Shown: positions 47,016-57,984 of the stretch, in pieces
Layout of the letters: every line of letters starts with the position of its first letter
Position numbering within the stretch: position 1 is the stretch's first letter
Assembly: GCF_018342475.1 (NCBI RefSeq)
Contig: NZ_JAEMUD010000001.1
Coordinates: forward strand, 62,001-126,000
Reading direction: 5' to 3'
Source: Parachlamydia sp. AcF125
GTDB lineage: Bacteria > Chlamydiota > Chlamydiia > Chlamydiales > Parachlamydiaceae
Length of the DNA stretch: 64,000 nt
Notes under the pieces: generated by a model
Seen by the model: only the letters and a program-made list of their open reading frames with translations
Databases searched by the model: none
What the model was told of the DNA's origin: nothing
Made by a program: the position numbers and the translations under genes

Positions 47016-48696
47016 AAAAATTTCCTTGTTTAAAAGTTAAAGCAATCTAAATCATTTCTAAACAAACCAAAAACATGTTTTTCGAAAAACCTTTGAAAAA
47101 AACTTTTTATTCTCTAAAAGACGCCGAAGGCATTTATTTAATAGAGATAAACTGACTTTCTTATTTCAAATGTTTTCTACAAATGCTTCTCAAATCAAGC
47201 GTATAAGATAAAACCGAAATTAAAATCCATAAAAATTTAACTCTTTCGCTTAAACAATTAATAATGAGCAGATAAAAATAAAATTCACAGATAAATAATT
47301 ACAGAAATAGGCACCCAATTTCAGCCATCATTTCCCCGGGTTATAAATATTCGACGAAAAAACAAACTATTTTATTTTTACTTTAATCGCTGCTGCACTT
47401 GTTAAACTTATAAATGCACTGAAGGTACACGGATAAATAAATGGAGGTTCAAACAGAAAAATCAACTCGACTTTCAATGAAAAATACCCACTCAATCTTC
47501 AATAGTCCTCCTCAAAATAGTCGTAAGTTTTCCTTTTAAAGTTGTATAAGGGATTTGTTTCTCCTGCTTTTCACCTAATACAAAAACTATAAACAAAGAA
47601 AATGTTAAATAAGACTACACTCCCATAACCCCCATAAGCACGGCGCAAAGAATTTGAGCAACCTTACGTGTTGAGCTTTGCTTGTTTTCTCTATCTTTTA
47701 GAAGCATAATAGGGCTTCCTAAAGCACTTCAGAGTGATTTTTTAAGCATTCCCTTTTTGCTTTTCACGCAATCTAACAAAATTTCTCTGCGCTTAAAGCT
47801 TGGCATTTGCTAGCTCAGAAAAATTTTTCTTTAAACAATTAGGACTACTTTGAGCTGTTTTCGAGTTGAAAACTTTTTAAGAACCATTTCCAGGAAATTT
47901 AAAGCAATTTCTCCCTGCCATCCGGCTCAGATAAATCGCCCTTGTTTTGGCACCTATCCTATCTAAATGCCTAGATTTCGGCTCATCATGCTAACGTTAT
48001 TTTTATGTCTCCTTAAGTAAAATTTTCGGCACTAAGCATAAACAAACTCAAAACATACCTACAAAATCATTCTTATCCTTTGCTTAAACTTCTATTCTTA
48101 ATTCTACAAATCTAGAGGTGGCCATAACTCAGTAGCTCATGAGGTGAATTTTGGGTTGGTGTGTGAAAAGCTTCAAAAAAACGTTAGCGCTACTCCAGGC
48201 ATTTTTCATAAAAATAGCAAATCGCTATCTTGAGAAAAACAGCTTGGCAATGAAGTTAAAGACAACCAAAGAAAAAAAACCTAAAGTTCCCGTCAATCCT
48301 CCATCAATCCTGCTGGCTAGTGTTAAAATACTTAATAAAGGTTAATTATTTTGGGGAGCGGTTATAAAAAGACTTCCTTAAGCTAATCCAGATTTTTAAT
48401 TTTTATTTCTGAAAAAACTTGCAATGCTTTAAAGTTTTATTTAGCGGCAAAGATTAAGCAAAAGGGGTGAATAAAAAGGTTTTTTTATACCTTTCAGGAG
48501 GGGCTAAAGTAGGTATAATGCAATATGCTAAATAGTTATAAAATTAAAAAAGTCTCAGGATTTTAAGCCTTTGTCTCCTAGGTCAAATGAGAATTTTTAA
48601 AATTTAAACAATTATTAAAAATTGAAACGTGCAGAATTTACGCTTATTCGTTTGTTTTGTTAGTTTAACACTTAAAACATTTCATGAGGGCAAATT
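47016..48696. other. 1.7-kb AT-rich gap without a convincing gene
   Basis: Contains only weak frames. A 32-codon one (47441-47539, starting MEVQTEKSTRLSMKN) has no clear ribosome-binding site. Another, at 48151-48345, needs a TTG start. Composition suggests decayed accessory genes. It probably holds the divergent promoters of the U-box-like gene and the giant gene; I could not place them. Confidence 0.5.
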
Positions 48697-51600
48697 ATGT
48701 CATTTAAAATTGGACAACATGCAACCGCAAATGAATGGATAGAAAGGCAGCGAGATTCCTTTGACATTTCTCAATATAGGGCCTCTGAGAGCAAAAGAGA
48801 AGAGCTTGTTTCTCCCGAAAATCTGGCTTCAAAAAATATCCGCACCGTCTCCTCCTTTTCCTCATCGCTGGTCAGACGTGCTGAGACAATTTTTGAAAAA
48901 ACGCGGCAATTTTTTGAGCGAATTATCTTTCTTTTAAAGAAACTTTGGCCTTCACGTCCTTTTAAAGTGGACCAACAACTTATGGCTAGCCTGCATGGCA
49001 GGCAAATCAGTTCTTTATGTACGGGACTGAAACAGGCCCCCACAAGCCTTATTTTGAAATATACTCTTCAATTTTTGAAAAGGCATAGTACGGAATATCC
49101 TTGCCCTCCCCATTTAATGCCTCTGTTAAAACAATGCGCAACATGGGCCGAACAGTTGGAAAAAATTGCCACATTTTCTAGCCACCTTAAACGCGCCAAG
49201 CATTTAGAAGCTCTTAGCAAACATGTAAGCAAAACGATAGCTAAGCTTCCTGCTGGCAAAGTTTGCCTTATTCCTGGGGGATGGCGCCAAGGAGATCAAA
49301 TCCATTCCGCCTTTTACGAGATAACCAAAGAAGCTTCAGGGCACTACCGCTTGAGGATTTTATCTACTGATACAGCTTTACATTTCCAAACCCAAGTGCA
49401 TCAAGCAGGAAAAACAAAAACTCTTCCAGAAACCTCTTTTCATGCGCTTAAACAGGAGGAAGTGGCCAATCCTAAATGGTGGCATGCGCTTCTTCGACTG
49501 CAAATGCCCGCTGGTGAAAGCACCAAAACAAACATTTTAGGTTCTTTAACTGAAAGATTCCATACAGTATTTGCTATTCCTTCAAATGAAGAGAGAATTC
49601 CCGATTTTACCTCATTAAATGGCCTCTTTGTAGGTTTTGCTGATCGTCTAGATCCCTCCCCAAAACCTCTAAGCAGATATCGCACAGGAATTCAAGAAAA
49701 TGCGGTGCAAAAAAACGTCTGGCTGATCGTCGATTTAGCCACAAAACAATTAAAAATAGATACAAAAAAAAGAAAGTTAAAATTCCAGCTAGAAGCCTTA
49801 GATGAATTCTTTCTACTTACGCAAAAGAATTTGGCCAATAACCAAACGAACCAAATTCTTTTAAAAGAAGGGGTCCAAAACGTCAGTAAATTGGCAAGTT
49901 TGCTACATGCCTCTCAAAAAATCACCGAGGAAGAAATTGGCTATATTAACAAAAAATGTGAAATTATTTTGCGAGAAATTGAAAAGGCCCGCCACCTTCA
50001 ACACTCCCCTTCTCAAAAGAATCCTTTTATTTTCAAACAGAAACTTCCTTCCTATCAATTTGGCCCCACACCTTTCTCTCCCACTCCTTTTGACCCAAAA
50101 CACGCTTCTGTGGCAAATGTCAACGGAAGTCCAACCAGAGAAATGACCTCTTTGTCAACGGAGGATCTAAAGGCCACGATTGAAGCGACTCCCGTCCCTA
50201 AACTTTCTCCTTTAACCAAGGAGTCTATTTCCCAAACCTTAATCGAGATTCGGCAAGAGTGTGAAAAGTTCATGCAGCAAGAAGAAGATTACGCTTTGCA
50301 AACACTCATCCTTCATCTTTTCCGCTCGCTGAAAGTGGATAAGGTGGAGCAGGCCGCCCCCCCCATTCCGACCCGTTTCGCCTTCAATGATCAACATTTT
50401 TGGAATTCTCTATCCACTCCTATGCGCACTACCTGTGCAATTGAATTGAACAAACTTTCCTATCTTCTAGTGAGATCTCTTTTGAAAACGCAATCCGCCA
50501 CACCCGAGCACATGTTACTCATCATCAAAGTAGGGATCATCCTAGAACATATGGCTCGCCTCGATTTTTCACATACAAAACTTGAAGGGCATATTTATTT
50601 ATCCTTTTGGAACGAGGCTTTAGATCAGTTTCTCAGGTTTAAGACCACTTTTAATGCAAGTGACCATCTGACAGCATTTTCTCTCCCAGAAGAACGAGTC
50701 TTCGAAGAATTAAAAACCTATTACTCTAGCCACTATTTTTTTGCAAGAAAGAAAGATAGCCATTCTCGCACGACTTTGCTATCAGGAAAAAGAAAGATCA
50801 GGGAAGAAGGCTATGCTTGGGTGGAAACATATTTTCAACGCCCCTCTCTTTTGATTTCGCCTCAAAAACTTTCTCCTCAATTGGCCGCCTTAGACAGCCA
50901 AATGCAGCTCTTTCAAAAGCTATTCCCAATCCCTCTCTTAGACGCCAAAACGGTGCCCCTAGATGCAGGAGAGGCTTTTCAAGTGAGCTGGAAAAAACGT
51001 TATCAATATGCCTGTATGCACGCTGCAGCTCTTTGGGGAAAATTAGGAAGAAAAACAAGTATCGAGAAGATTAAGAAGCGTTATGCTTTCAGTGAAGAAG
51101 CTGCTAGGGCTAATCCCAAAGCAGTCTTTAAAGCTCTCCTTGAACAACTAAGATACCGCCTGCCAGAGGAAAGGAGCGGGCTGCCCAACCTTTCAAAGCA
51201 AGACTTAGGGGATTTGTTAATGCTTTTAGGTGATAACTGCGTATTAGAAACCCTGGCTTTAATTAAAAAAAAACCCTATCTTCTGGATTTTTGCGATGTT
51301 AGAAATCTTTTAGAAAACCTCCCATTTAATAATCGCAAACATATCCAGCAGCAATTTCAATCTTTGCCAGTCTTAACCCACCTCTATTTAAATTTGCTGA
51401 CCAAATATATCGAGCTCTTCCGGGAACAAGGAAAAGTCCATCCAACCCTTTTTATCTTGCGCTTAATGCAAGGGTTTAAAGACTTCGTGCCCCAACTTGA
51501 CATTTCCCCTTATGGTCCTTTTTTAAGGGAATGGGCCTTTCAAGCGCTTGATCCTAAAGCCCCCCTCTTTCTTCACCGATACACAATTTGGGCGCATTTT

Positions 51601-54600
51601 TTGCTCCTCCATAAAGAAAAGGATCGATTATCGGCTCAAGAAATTCGGGAACTTTTAATAGGAATAGCAGTTTTAAAGAATTGCGCGGCCGAGACATACG
51701 AATACGATCCTATACAGCAAGCGCAACTTTATACATTAAGGGAAAAATGGAAAAACCAGTTAAAGCATTTTTTTAAAAACCCTAAAACAAGCAACTTTCT
51801 ACAACATATTTTAGATCAAGTTTGCTCTATCACTCAACTGCCTCTTCCAACTGAAAAATGGGAGGGAACTTTTCCTTTATACAATGCAGGATCTTACGAG
51901 ATCAATTTGTTAACTGGAAGCTTAACAAACAAAAAAGAGAAGTGGTCCATAGCTGCTTTGCCTGTAGAGGTTTACTCGCATATTCAAGTAAAGAGTGCCT
52001 TAGCAAAAGAAAAGCTAGAGTGTGTTTCCGCCAAAATGGTTAGGGAAAACACCACTAATTTTTACCTGTTTGAGGGCATGCATGGTCATTCCCTAGCTAT
52101 TGTCTCCGACGAGAAAAAAGACCCCAAGGTTTACAAGCAAATCGAGATCTTAAGAGAAGGGAAGAAAGAAAAAATTTGGCTGCAATACGTCTTAAAAGAA
52201 ACCCTTTTCCCTTCTTTAAACTTTAAAGGTTTAAATTTCGGCCCTCCTAATTTTAAGAGAATTTTAGGCAGTATCTTAAAATTTAGTCGGCAAGAGGGAA
52301 AAAATAAAAAAATTCCCCAGCTACCGGGTTTTTTAGGCTTTTCTCACTACCGATTTTGGGTAGATTTCAAAAACTCTTCCCGCGTCTTTGTTTTGGATGA
52401 CAGGGGGATCCCCCTCTTTGAACTCTTATTTAAAATGCGCCCTCATCAGAGAACGATTGAGGCCATTATCGATTTAAGAGAAAAGGCCACTACAGTTAAA
52501 AAATCGATTGGAGGGCTAACTGAAAGTATGGATCCAGTTTGGCAACAACTCAAACAGCTAGACACTGCGGATCACATCATGGTATGGAAAAGAGGGCAGC
52601 ACATTAAAAAAGTTGAGTTACCTCGCTATAACCTTTGTTTTATAGAAAAAGAGGGCAAAGCCGTTTGCACGCATCCTCACTTAAGCGGATGGATGCTAGA
52701 TTCAGAAGCTCCTTTTAAATTAGTGCAAAAAGGACTTAACTCCGCTCTAGCATTAAGGCACCCTACCATTTCTTCTCAATGGCGCTTGATTGTCCCCCGC
52801 ATAAAAATTGCCGCCCAAGAGAACCAGCTTGAGCCTTCTTTCAGAATGATATACCGCTACCTCATGAGCATAGCAAGAGGACGCCTTTTTGCTTGGGATG
52901 AGGGAGATCCCATAAAGTCGGAGTGGAAATTGCTCCCCTTAGCTAGCAAGCAAGATTTTTGGGTTTTTGACATAAATCCAGTATCCCTAGAGCTTAAAGA
53001 AATCACAGGCTTATCAATCGCTCCGTACCTTTACCTAGCAAAATTAAGCCTTATTTATCTTCAACCTGAACGCTGTTTGGAATATCTCGAGAGCCTTAAA
53101 AGGCATTTTAGAAAGTTTGAATATGCCGATATGCAATTTGTATATTCTTTTGTAAAAAAGCCCTTTAAAACGCCCGATGAGGTTGCCCTCCAACTTCATG
53201 TGGCCTTACTTGGCAAAAAAAAGACGCCTAATAAAGAAGAAACGGGATTGGACTTAACGATTGCTTCTTTGTACAAAAATTATCTTCAATTCAAAGGGAA
53301 AATATCAGGAATTTTGCGGCTCGAAGACAGAGATGAAGCGATCTGCCTAGAAGAACTTGAAATAGCCGAACCAGCATTTTATCAAGCTAACATTCCTCTT
53401 CTAGCCAGTCAAAACCAAGCCCAGAAAAGGAGTTTCCACCAAGTTCGAACTTCCTTTTTTAGCCCTGAAAACCCTATAGAAAAAAGGATCACAGAATTCG
53501 CCGATCCTTTCCTAAAAATGCTACAAAAACATTCGGCTAAGAGCTCCTTTGAATTCGCTTCGAAGAATTTGTGGCAATTACACGACCATTTTCCCAAAAT
53601 CTATAAAATTGCAACTTCTGCCCCTATCACTTGCGAAGCATTCAAAAATCTCGAATATACCCTCCGCTCTCTCCCCCGGGAAAACTCGCAAAAAAAAGAG
53701 GGCCGTGCGTTAAGTGGCAAGGAGCTGGAGGATCGGAATTTTCTAGAGACTTTACGAAATTATCTCATTCGAATTTTAGATATCCGGCATTCTCAACCAC
53801 AGGTTTCTTTTCCCAAAATTTTAGAGTTAGCTCAAACCCAAAAAAGCACCAGTCAGTTTGCTCTAAAAGCATTTTTGGCAGAATTAGAAAAGATCATACT
53901 ACTGAGGCACCAAAGCCCCCTTTCAGTCAACTCCATTGATCCGCCTGCTTCTGCCGGAACAGAGGAAGAAATGCTAGAGAATGAGCTAAAAAGTTTCGAA
54001 AAAAAATGCTTAGATCTCCCACGAGAACCTCTCAAAGAATTTTCTGTGGAAGAGTTAGAGAAAACGTTAGAAGAAAAAGTTCCTGAGAAAAGTTACATCG
54101 ACTTAAGCTCTAATAAGAGCCAATCCCTCTATACCCAAGAAACTCTCACCCAATTTTTTGTTTTAAAACAAACAGACATCCGTTTGCCAAATCTAGATTT
54201 ATCTGATTTGCATTCCACCGATTTTCCTGGCATAAAAGCTGCTGTAAATGCACTTGAATTAGAGTTTTTAGAAGCAAAAAAACAATTTGCCCTTAAAAAA
54301 ACTGTTTGTTTTGCAGAAGGAGAAAAATCACGTAAAGCCCTTGAAAGTAGCCTTCAAGCCAAAAAACGAGAGTTCACTTTGCACTGCGCGCAAACACGCA
54401 GCATTATAGAGCAGTTAATTTATGAGAGAAGTTCCACTGCTCATCTCTTACACCAAAAAGCCCGTTTAAAGCGCTGCGTAGATGTAGAACTTTTACTCAA
54501 ACACTTTTTACAAGAAGACCTAGAAAATTTAGCTTCAGCCTTACCAACGCCTATTTCTTTTGATCAATTAAAGAGCGCCTTAGTGAATTATTTATTGGCA

Positions 54601-57600
54601 AAAACAAACCTTCAAAGAGTGGATTTAGCGCTTAAAGAGATGGAAGCTTTAAAAGAAGAAAATAATCACCCAACCGCCATTGCAAGCCTTTATGAATTAC
54701 TGACAGCAGAACGCCAATACGATCCCCTCCAATTTCCTCAGTTTTTAATATTTGAATACATGACAAACTTGTTACTGAGAAAAAGCCAGCTTAAAATGGT
54801 TCAAGACTTTTTAGAACATCCCGATTGTGTCAGGCAAGCCATCACAGGAGCTGGAAAAACGACCGTTATTTTGGTGTTGACAGCCTTGATGCGTGCAAAT
54901 GGCACAAACCTTGTGACAGTTTGTTTCCCAAAACATATTTTTGAAAATAACCTTAAGGATCTCCAGAACAAGCTAGGCAAAATTTGCCAGAGACACGTTT
55001 ATCCCCTTAGATTTACTGCAGCAATGCCCACACTCATTGTTGAAAAGGAGGTAGAGATGTCTCTCTTCAAACGTATGTATCATGATCTGCTACGCTTTAT
55101 TTTAGAAAAAGGCGTTGTAGTCACTACTATTGAAGCTCAGCAAGCGCTAGAGCAAAAATGGATTCGTCTGCTAGATCAGCAAGCTGCCCCCTCTCTAAAC
55201 AGCATAACTCCCCTAGAAGAAGAACATTTAAAGTATTTGACCCGCATAATCGGCTTGATGCGAAAACACCAATTCACGATGTTGGATGAATTTGACAAAT
55301 TACTTAATCCAAGGGAGGAAAGGCATTTAAAAATAGGTGCTGGTATACCTATTCCGGAATTTATGTGGAAAACTTCTTTAGAAATTTTTGAAGTTCTTTT
55401 AAAAAAGGACCGGTTAGGCTTGAAAAATAATACTCAAGGAAAATTACTCTCAGATGCAGAAAGAGCCGATATTTTAAAGGAAGCAGCCGAAGAATTGAGT
55501 GCGAAGTTTCAGGAGCTTTTATCAGAAGAAGAAGAAAAGTGCTTTGAAGTGGGTCCCTTCATTGCTTATGTAGTGGGTGAGAATGAACATTTTCTTGCAC
55601 AAATACAAGGCTGGTCCCCCAAAGCAAAAGACCGCCTGGCATTAATCAAAGAGCAATTTTGCACTTTTCTCCCCTTAACGTTGTCTAAAACATGCCAAGT
55701 AAAATACATGCGTTCAAAAGATGGAGAAAGAACTGTCCCCTGCTTTGCAAGTGATATTCCTAAAGAACATTCTGAATTTGAGCAAATCTTAGAACAAATT
55801 AATTATACTATCCAAGATTATTACCAGACAGGCGTTCGCAAAGAAATGCTTCAACGTTGGATTCATGAAAAGAAAAAAAAGGCTGAAGCAGCTGTTTTAA
55901 ATAGAGACTACCTATCCGTGGAGGAAACCCCGGAAGCTAAAGTTTTTAAAGGTCATTTCTCCGACTATAGCCTCAGTCAAATTAACGACGAGCAGCTCCC
56001 CCAACTCCTGGAAAAAGCAAATCAAAGCTCTTCCTTTATGTATAGCCTTCTAGAAATGGTCTTGCAACAAATGACGATCTCGCCTGCCAGGATCAGCTGT
56101 GATGAGCATAATCTCCTCTCCATGTCTAGACACAATTCAGGAGCTTCTGCGACATTAGGGTGCTTGCATATGTTGCCAGAAGCTATGCAAACAAAAGAAG
56201 CGGTAGATTTCGGTGCTACAGGGAAAATGGTTCTATCTTTATTATTGAAAAACCAAGCTCCTAATGGAAAACCCCTGCCTGTTATGCGTTACGCTGCCGA
56301 ATCCCCCCCTAAAATTGTGGGAACAGCTTTGGGCCAGAATCCCCACTTTCAAATTGTGGTGGACGGAGCAGGTGTGGCGGCCTTACATGGGGTCCCCTTT
56401 GGTCTTCCTTCTCAGCAACTTTTAGAAAAACAACTTCCCACCATTCAAGGAATTATCATTGGAAATGTAAAAGGGGGCCAAAAAGTTCATACAAAAAGAG
56501 GAATTGTTTTACTGGAAGAATCGGGCTTAAAATCCTCCGAATTAGGAGGCTTTATCTCTGAAAGCCAAGCGCGAGGATCCGATTTTCAGATGGCTCCTAA
56601 CACACATGCTCTACTTACAGCTAGCGCGGCACAAACTTTTGAAGATGTTTTGCAAACTGCGGGGCGTTTAAGAAGGGACGATCAAAAGGTATGTTACATC
56701 GTTTCCCAAAAAGACCCCATAAAAAATGTGGAAGATTTGATTAAAATGTCTATAAAAAACACTGCAGCATTAGAAAGCGAGAATCTTTTTCGATCAAAAA
56801 AGCATGCATGTCGAGATATCCTGCGAAGTGAAATGATCAATGACCTGCTGGATAAGGCCCAACAGGGAGGCATACCTGCTATGTTATCCCGTTATTCCAC
56901 TTTTGCTAAACAAGGCATTTTAATTAATTATAAGAAAGACAGTTATGGCAGTCCCGGCTCCTATTTTGCAGAGTACTCTCAGATCAATAGAAGGGACCAG
57001 AATACCGCGGAGCAACTTGAGAATTTACGCATCTATTACTGTAATATTGCTATAAAAACAGGACTTGGCAAGGCCATAAAGCGCCTTTCCGAACTAGCCT
57101 ACTCATCTGAAATACTCGCTCTTTTACCTAAACATGTCTACAACACTACCACTGAACTTTCAGATCAAGAAATAGAAGTCGAAAGGGAGACAGAAGTCGA
57201 AAGGGAGACAGAAGTCGAAAGGGAGACAGAAGTCGAAAAGGAGACAGAAGTCGAAAAGGAGACAGAAGTCGAAATAGAAAAGGAAACAGATGAAAAACAA
57301 GATATACCCTATCATTTAGGATGGCACCCTGTTTCCAAATATAGGCTGTATGGATTAGCCTCTCTTATACACCCTGCGTATGATAAAGAGCTAATGTGTT
57401 CAGAAAATTTCTTGCCCTTATCAAGAGCAGAGAGAGATATCGGGAAAAAGTGGGTTAGAAAGCCGCATGACCAGGCTCAAAAACCTGCCCATTATCTCAA
57501 AATCGACTGCGTTGATACCCAGATCCGCCGCCTTGTTTTGATCGATACGCTTGATTTTATTTGTGAAGATACGGATGGGGGTAAGTCCGCCCCTACTCAT

Positions 57601-57984
57601 CACTTAAAATTATCCCCCTTCTGCGTGGAAAATATTTATGATTTACGCCTGAGTTGTTTTATTAAGGGCCCACTTGCTTTGCCCGACGCGCAAGTTCCAG
57701 TAGAGATGGAGCCTAAACTGTTTCGTTTACTTGCTCAAGTGAAATTTTTTAATGGAGAACATAGCTGCTATTCTCCCAAAGAATTTGAAGCCCTAGAGAG
57801 ATGGTTATCAGAGCATGATTCAAATCAAATGAAAGCTTACTTTACCCAGCAAATTTTAAAATACCACCATGTAGCTCGGGAAATTTATTCTTTTAGCCCC
57901 TTAAAAAAATTTTTTACCAAACAAAAAAAACAAAACTTGAATAAAAAAATTGATGGGAATGGGAGCCATCAAAGTGGTAAGTAA
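48697..57984 (+). CDS. giant DUF3638-type protein with SF2 helicase-like ATPase core
   Basis: 3095 residues, ATG with GAGGG 6 nt upstream. The first about 2000 residues are mostly helical, with no signal peptide and no recognised domain. Residues about 2020-2700 carry SF2 helicase-type motifs in order: I = AITGAGKT (2048-2055), II = DEFD (2197-2200), III = SAT (2484-2486), V = ARGSDF (2625-2630), VI = QTAGRLRR (2653-2660). The wording around motif I, the 'RHVYPLRF' segment and the ARGSD block resemble the DUF3638 proteins of fungi, which are also about 3000 aa. A hexapeptide array (2827-2864) precedes a C-terminal domain. Expected to be an ATP-driven translocase or remodelling enzyme; substrate unknown. 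Confidence 0.8.
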   Translation: MSFKIGQHATANEWIERQRDSFDISQYRASESKREELVSPENLASKNIRTVSSFSSSLVRRAETIFEKTRQFFERIIFLLKKLWPSRPFKVDQQLMASLHGRQISSLCTGLKQAPTSLILKYTLQFLKRHSTEYPCPPHLMPLLKQCATWAEQLEKIATFSSHLKRAKHLEALSKHVSKTIAKLPAGKVCLIPGGWRQGDQIHSAFYEITKEASGHYRLRILSTDTALHFQTQVHQAGKTKTLPETSFHALKQEEVANPKWWHALLRLQMPAGESTKTNILGSLTERFHTVFAIPSNEERIPDFTSLNGLFVGFADRLDPSPKPLSRYRTGIQENAVQKNVWLIVDLATKQLKIDTKKRKLKFQLEALDEFFLLTQKNLANNQTNQILLKEGVQNVSKLASLLHASQKITEEEIGYINKKCEIILREIEKARHLQHSPSQKNPFIFKQKLPSYQFGPTPFSPTPFDPKHASVANVNGSPTREMTSLSTEDLKATIEATPVPKLSPLTKESISQTLIEIRQECEKFMQQEEDYALQTLILHLFRSLKVDKVEQAAPPIPTRFAFNDQHFWNSLSTPMRTTCAIELNKLSYLLVRSLLKTQSATPEHMLLIIKVGIILEHMARLDFSHTKLEGHIYLSFWNEALDQFLRFKTTFNASDHLTAFSLPEERVFEELKTYYSSHYFFARKKDSHSRTTLLSGKRKIREEGYAWVETYFQRPSLLISPQKLSPQLAALDSQMQLFQKLFPIPLLDAKTVPLDAGEAFQVSWKKRYQYACMHAAALWGKLGRKTSIEKIKKRYAFSEEAARANPKAVFKALLEQLRYRLPEERSGLPNLSKQDLGDLLMLLGDNCVLETLALIKKKPYLLDFCDVRNLLENLPFNNRKHIQQQFQSLPVLTHLYLNLLTKYIELFREQGKVHPTLFILRLMQGFKDFVPQLDISPYGPFLREWAFQALDPKAPLFLHRYTIWAHFLLLHKEKDRLSAQEIRELLIGIAVLKNCAAETYEYDPIQQAQLYTLREKWKNQLKHFFKNPKTSNFLQHILDQVCSITQLPLPTEKWEGTFPLYNAGSYEINLLTGSLTNKKEKWSIAALPVEVYSHIQVKSALAKEKLECVSAKMVRENTTNFYLFEGMHGHSLAIVSDEKKDPKVYKQIEILREGKKEKIWLQYVLKETLFPSLNFKGLNFGPPNFKRILGSILKFSRQEGKNKKIPQLPGFLGFSHYRFWVDFKNSSRVFVLDDRGIPLFELLFKMRPHQRTIEAIIDLREKATTVKKSIGGLTESMDPVWQQLKQLDTADHIMVWKRGQHIKKVELPRYNLCFIEKEGKAVCTHPHLSGWMLDSEAPFKLVQKGLNSALALRHPTISSQWRLIVPRIKIAAQENQLEPSFRMIYRYLMSIARGRLFAWDEGDPIKSEWKLLPLASKQDFWVFDINPVSLELKEITGLSIAPYLYLAKLSLIYLQPERCLEYLESLKRHFRKFEYADMQFVYSFVKKPFKTPDEVALQLHVALLGKKKTPNKEETGLDLTIASLYKNYLQFKGKISGILRLEDRDEAICLEELEIAEPAFYQANIPLLASQNQAQKRSFHQVRTSFFSPENPIEKRITEFADPFLKMLQKHSAKSSFEFASKNLWQLHDHFPKIYKIATSAPITCEAFKNLEYTLRSLPRENSQKKEGRALSGKELEDRNFLETLRNYLIRILDIRHSQPQVSFPKILELAQTQKSTSQFALKAFLAELEKIILLRHQSPLSVNSIDPPASAGTEEEMLENELKSFEKKCLDLPREPLKEFSVEELEKTLEEKVPEKSYIDLSSNKSQSLYTQETLTQFFVLKQTDIRLPNLDLSDLHSTDFPGIKAAVNALELEFLEAKKQFALKKTVCFAEGEKSRKALESSLQAKKREFTLHCAQTRSIIEQLIYERSSTAHLLHQKARLKRCVDVELLLKHFLQEDLENLASALPTPISFDQLKSALVNYLLAKTNLQRVDLALKEMEALKEENNHPTAIASLYELLTAERQYDPLQFPQFLIFEYMTNLLLRKSQLKMVQDFLEHPDCVRQAITGAGKTTVILVLTALMRANGTNLVTVCFPKHIFENNLKDLQNKLGKICQRHVYPLRFTAAMPTLIVEKEVEMSLFKRMYHDLLRFILEKGVVVTTIEAQQALEQKWIRLLDQQAAPSLNSITPLEEEHLKYLTRIIGLMRKHQFTMLDEFDKLLNPREERHLKIGAGIPIPEFMWKTSLEIFEVLLKKDRLGLKNNTQGKLLSDAERADILKEAAEELSAKFQELLSEEEEKCFEVGPFIAYVVGENEHFLAQIQGWSPKAKDRLALIKEQFCTFLPLTLSKTCQVKYMRSKDGERTVPCFASDIPKEHSEFEQILEQINYTIQDYYQTGVRKEMLQRWIHEKKKKAEAAVLNRDYLSVEETPEAKVFKGHFSDYSLSQINDEQLPQLLEKANQSSSFMYSLLEMVLQQMTISPARISCDEHNLLSMSRHNSGASATLGCLHMLPEAMQTKEAVDFGATGKMVLSLLLKNQAPNGKPLPVMRYAAESPPKIVGTALGQNPHFQIVVDGAGVAALHGVPFGLPSQQLLEKQLPTIQGIIIGNVKGGQKVHTKRGIVLLEESGLKSSELGGFISESQARGSDFQMAPNTHALLTASAAQTFEDVLQTAGRLRRDDQKVCYIVSQKDPIKNVEDLIKMSIKNTAALESENLFRSKKHACRDILRSEMINDLLDKAQQGGIPAMLSRYSTFAKQGILINYKKDSYGSPGSYFAEYSQINRRDQNTAEQLENLRIYYCNIAIKTGLGKAIKRLSELAYSSEILALLPKHVYNTTTELSDQEIEVERETEVERETEVERETEVEKETEVEKETEVEIEKETDEKQDIPYHLGWHPVSKYRLYGLASLIHPAYDKELMCSENFLPLSRAERDIGKKWVRKPHDQAQKPAHYLKIDCVDTQIRRLVLIDTLDFICEDTDGGKSAPTHHLKLSPFCVENIYDLRLSCFIKGPLALPDAQVPVEMEPKLFRLLAQVKFFNGEHSCYSPKEFEALERWLSEHDSNQMKAYFTQQILKYHHVAREIYSFSPLKKFFTKQKKQNLNKKIDGNGSHQSGK
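57175..57288 (+). repeat. 18-bp in-frame tandem repeat (EVERET/EVEKET)
   Basis: Five 18-bp units (57175-57264), three GAAGTCGAAAGGGAGACA followed by two with AAGGAG, then a longer variant unit to 57288. Each encodes EVE(R/K)ET. Because 18 is a multiple of 3, gain or loss of units keeps the frame. Probably a charged helical spacer between the ATPase core and the C-terminal domain, and a likely strain-variable site. Confidence 0.95.

Noticed and set aside
48151-48345. 64-residue plus-strand frame upstream of the giant gene
   Set aside because: Requires a TTG start, lacks a convincing ribosome-binding site and matches nothing I know.
57175-57288. Repeat array as a CRISPR
   Set aside because: Units are directly adjacent with no spacers and are translated in frame.
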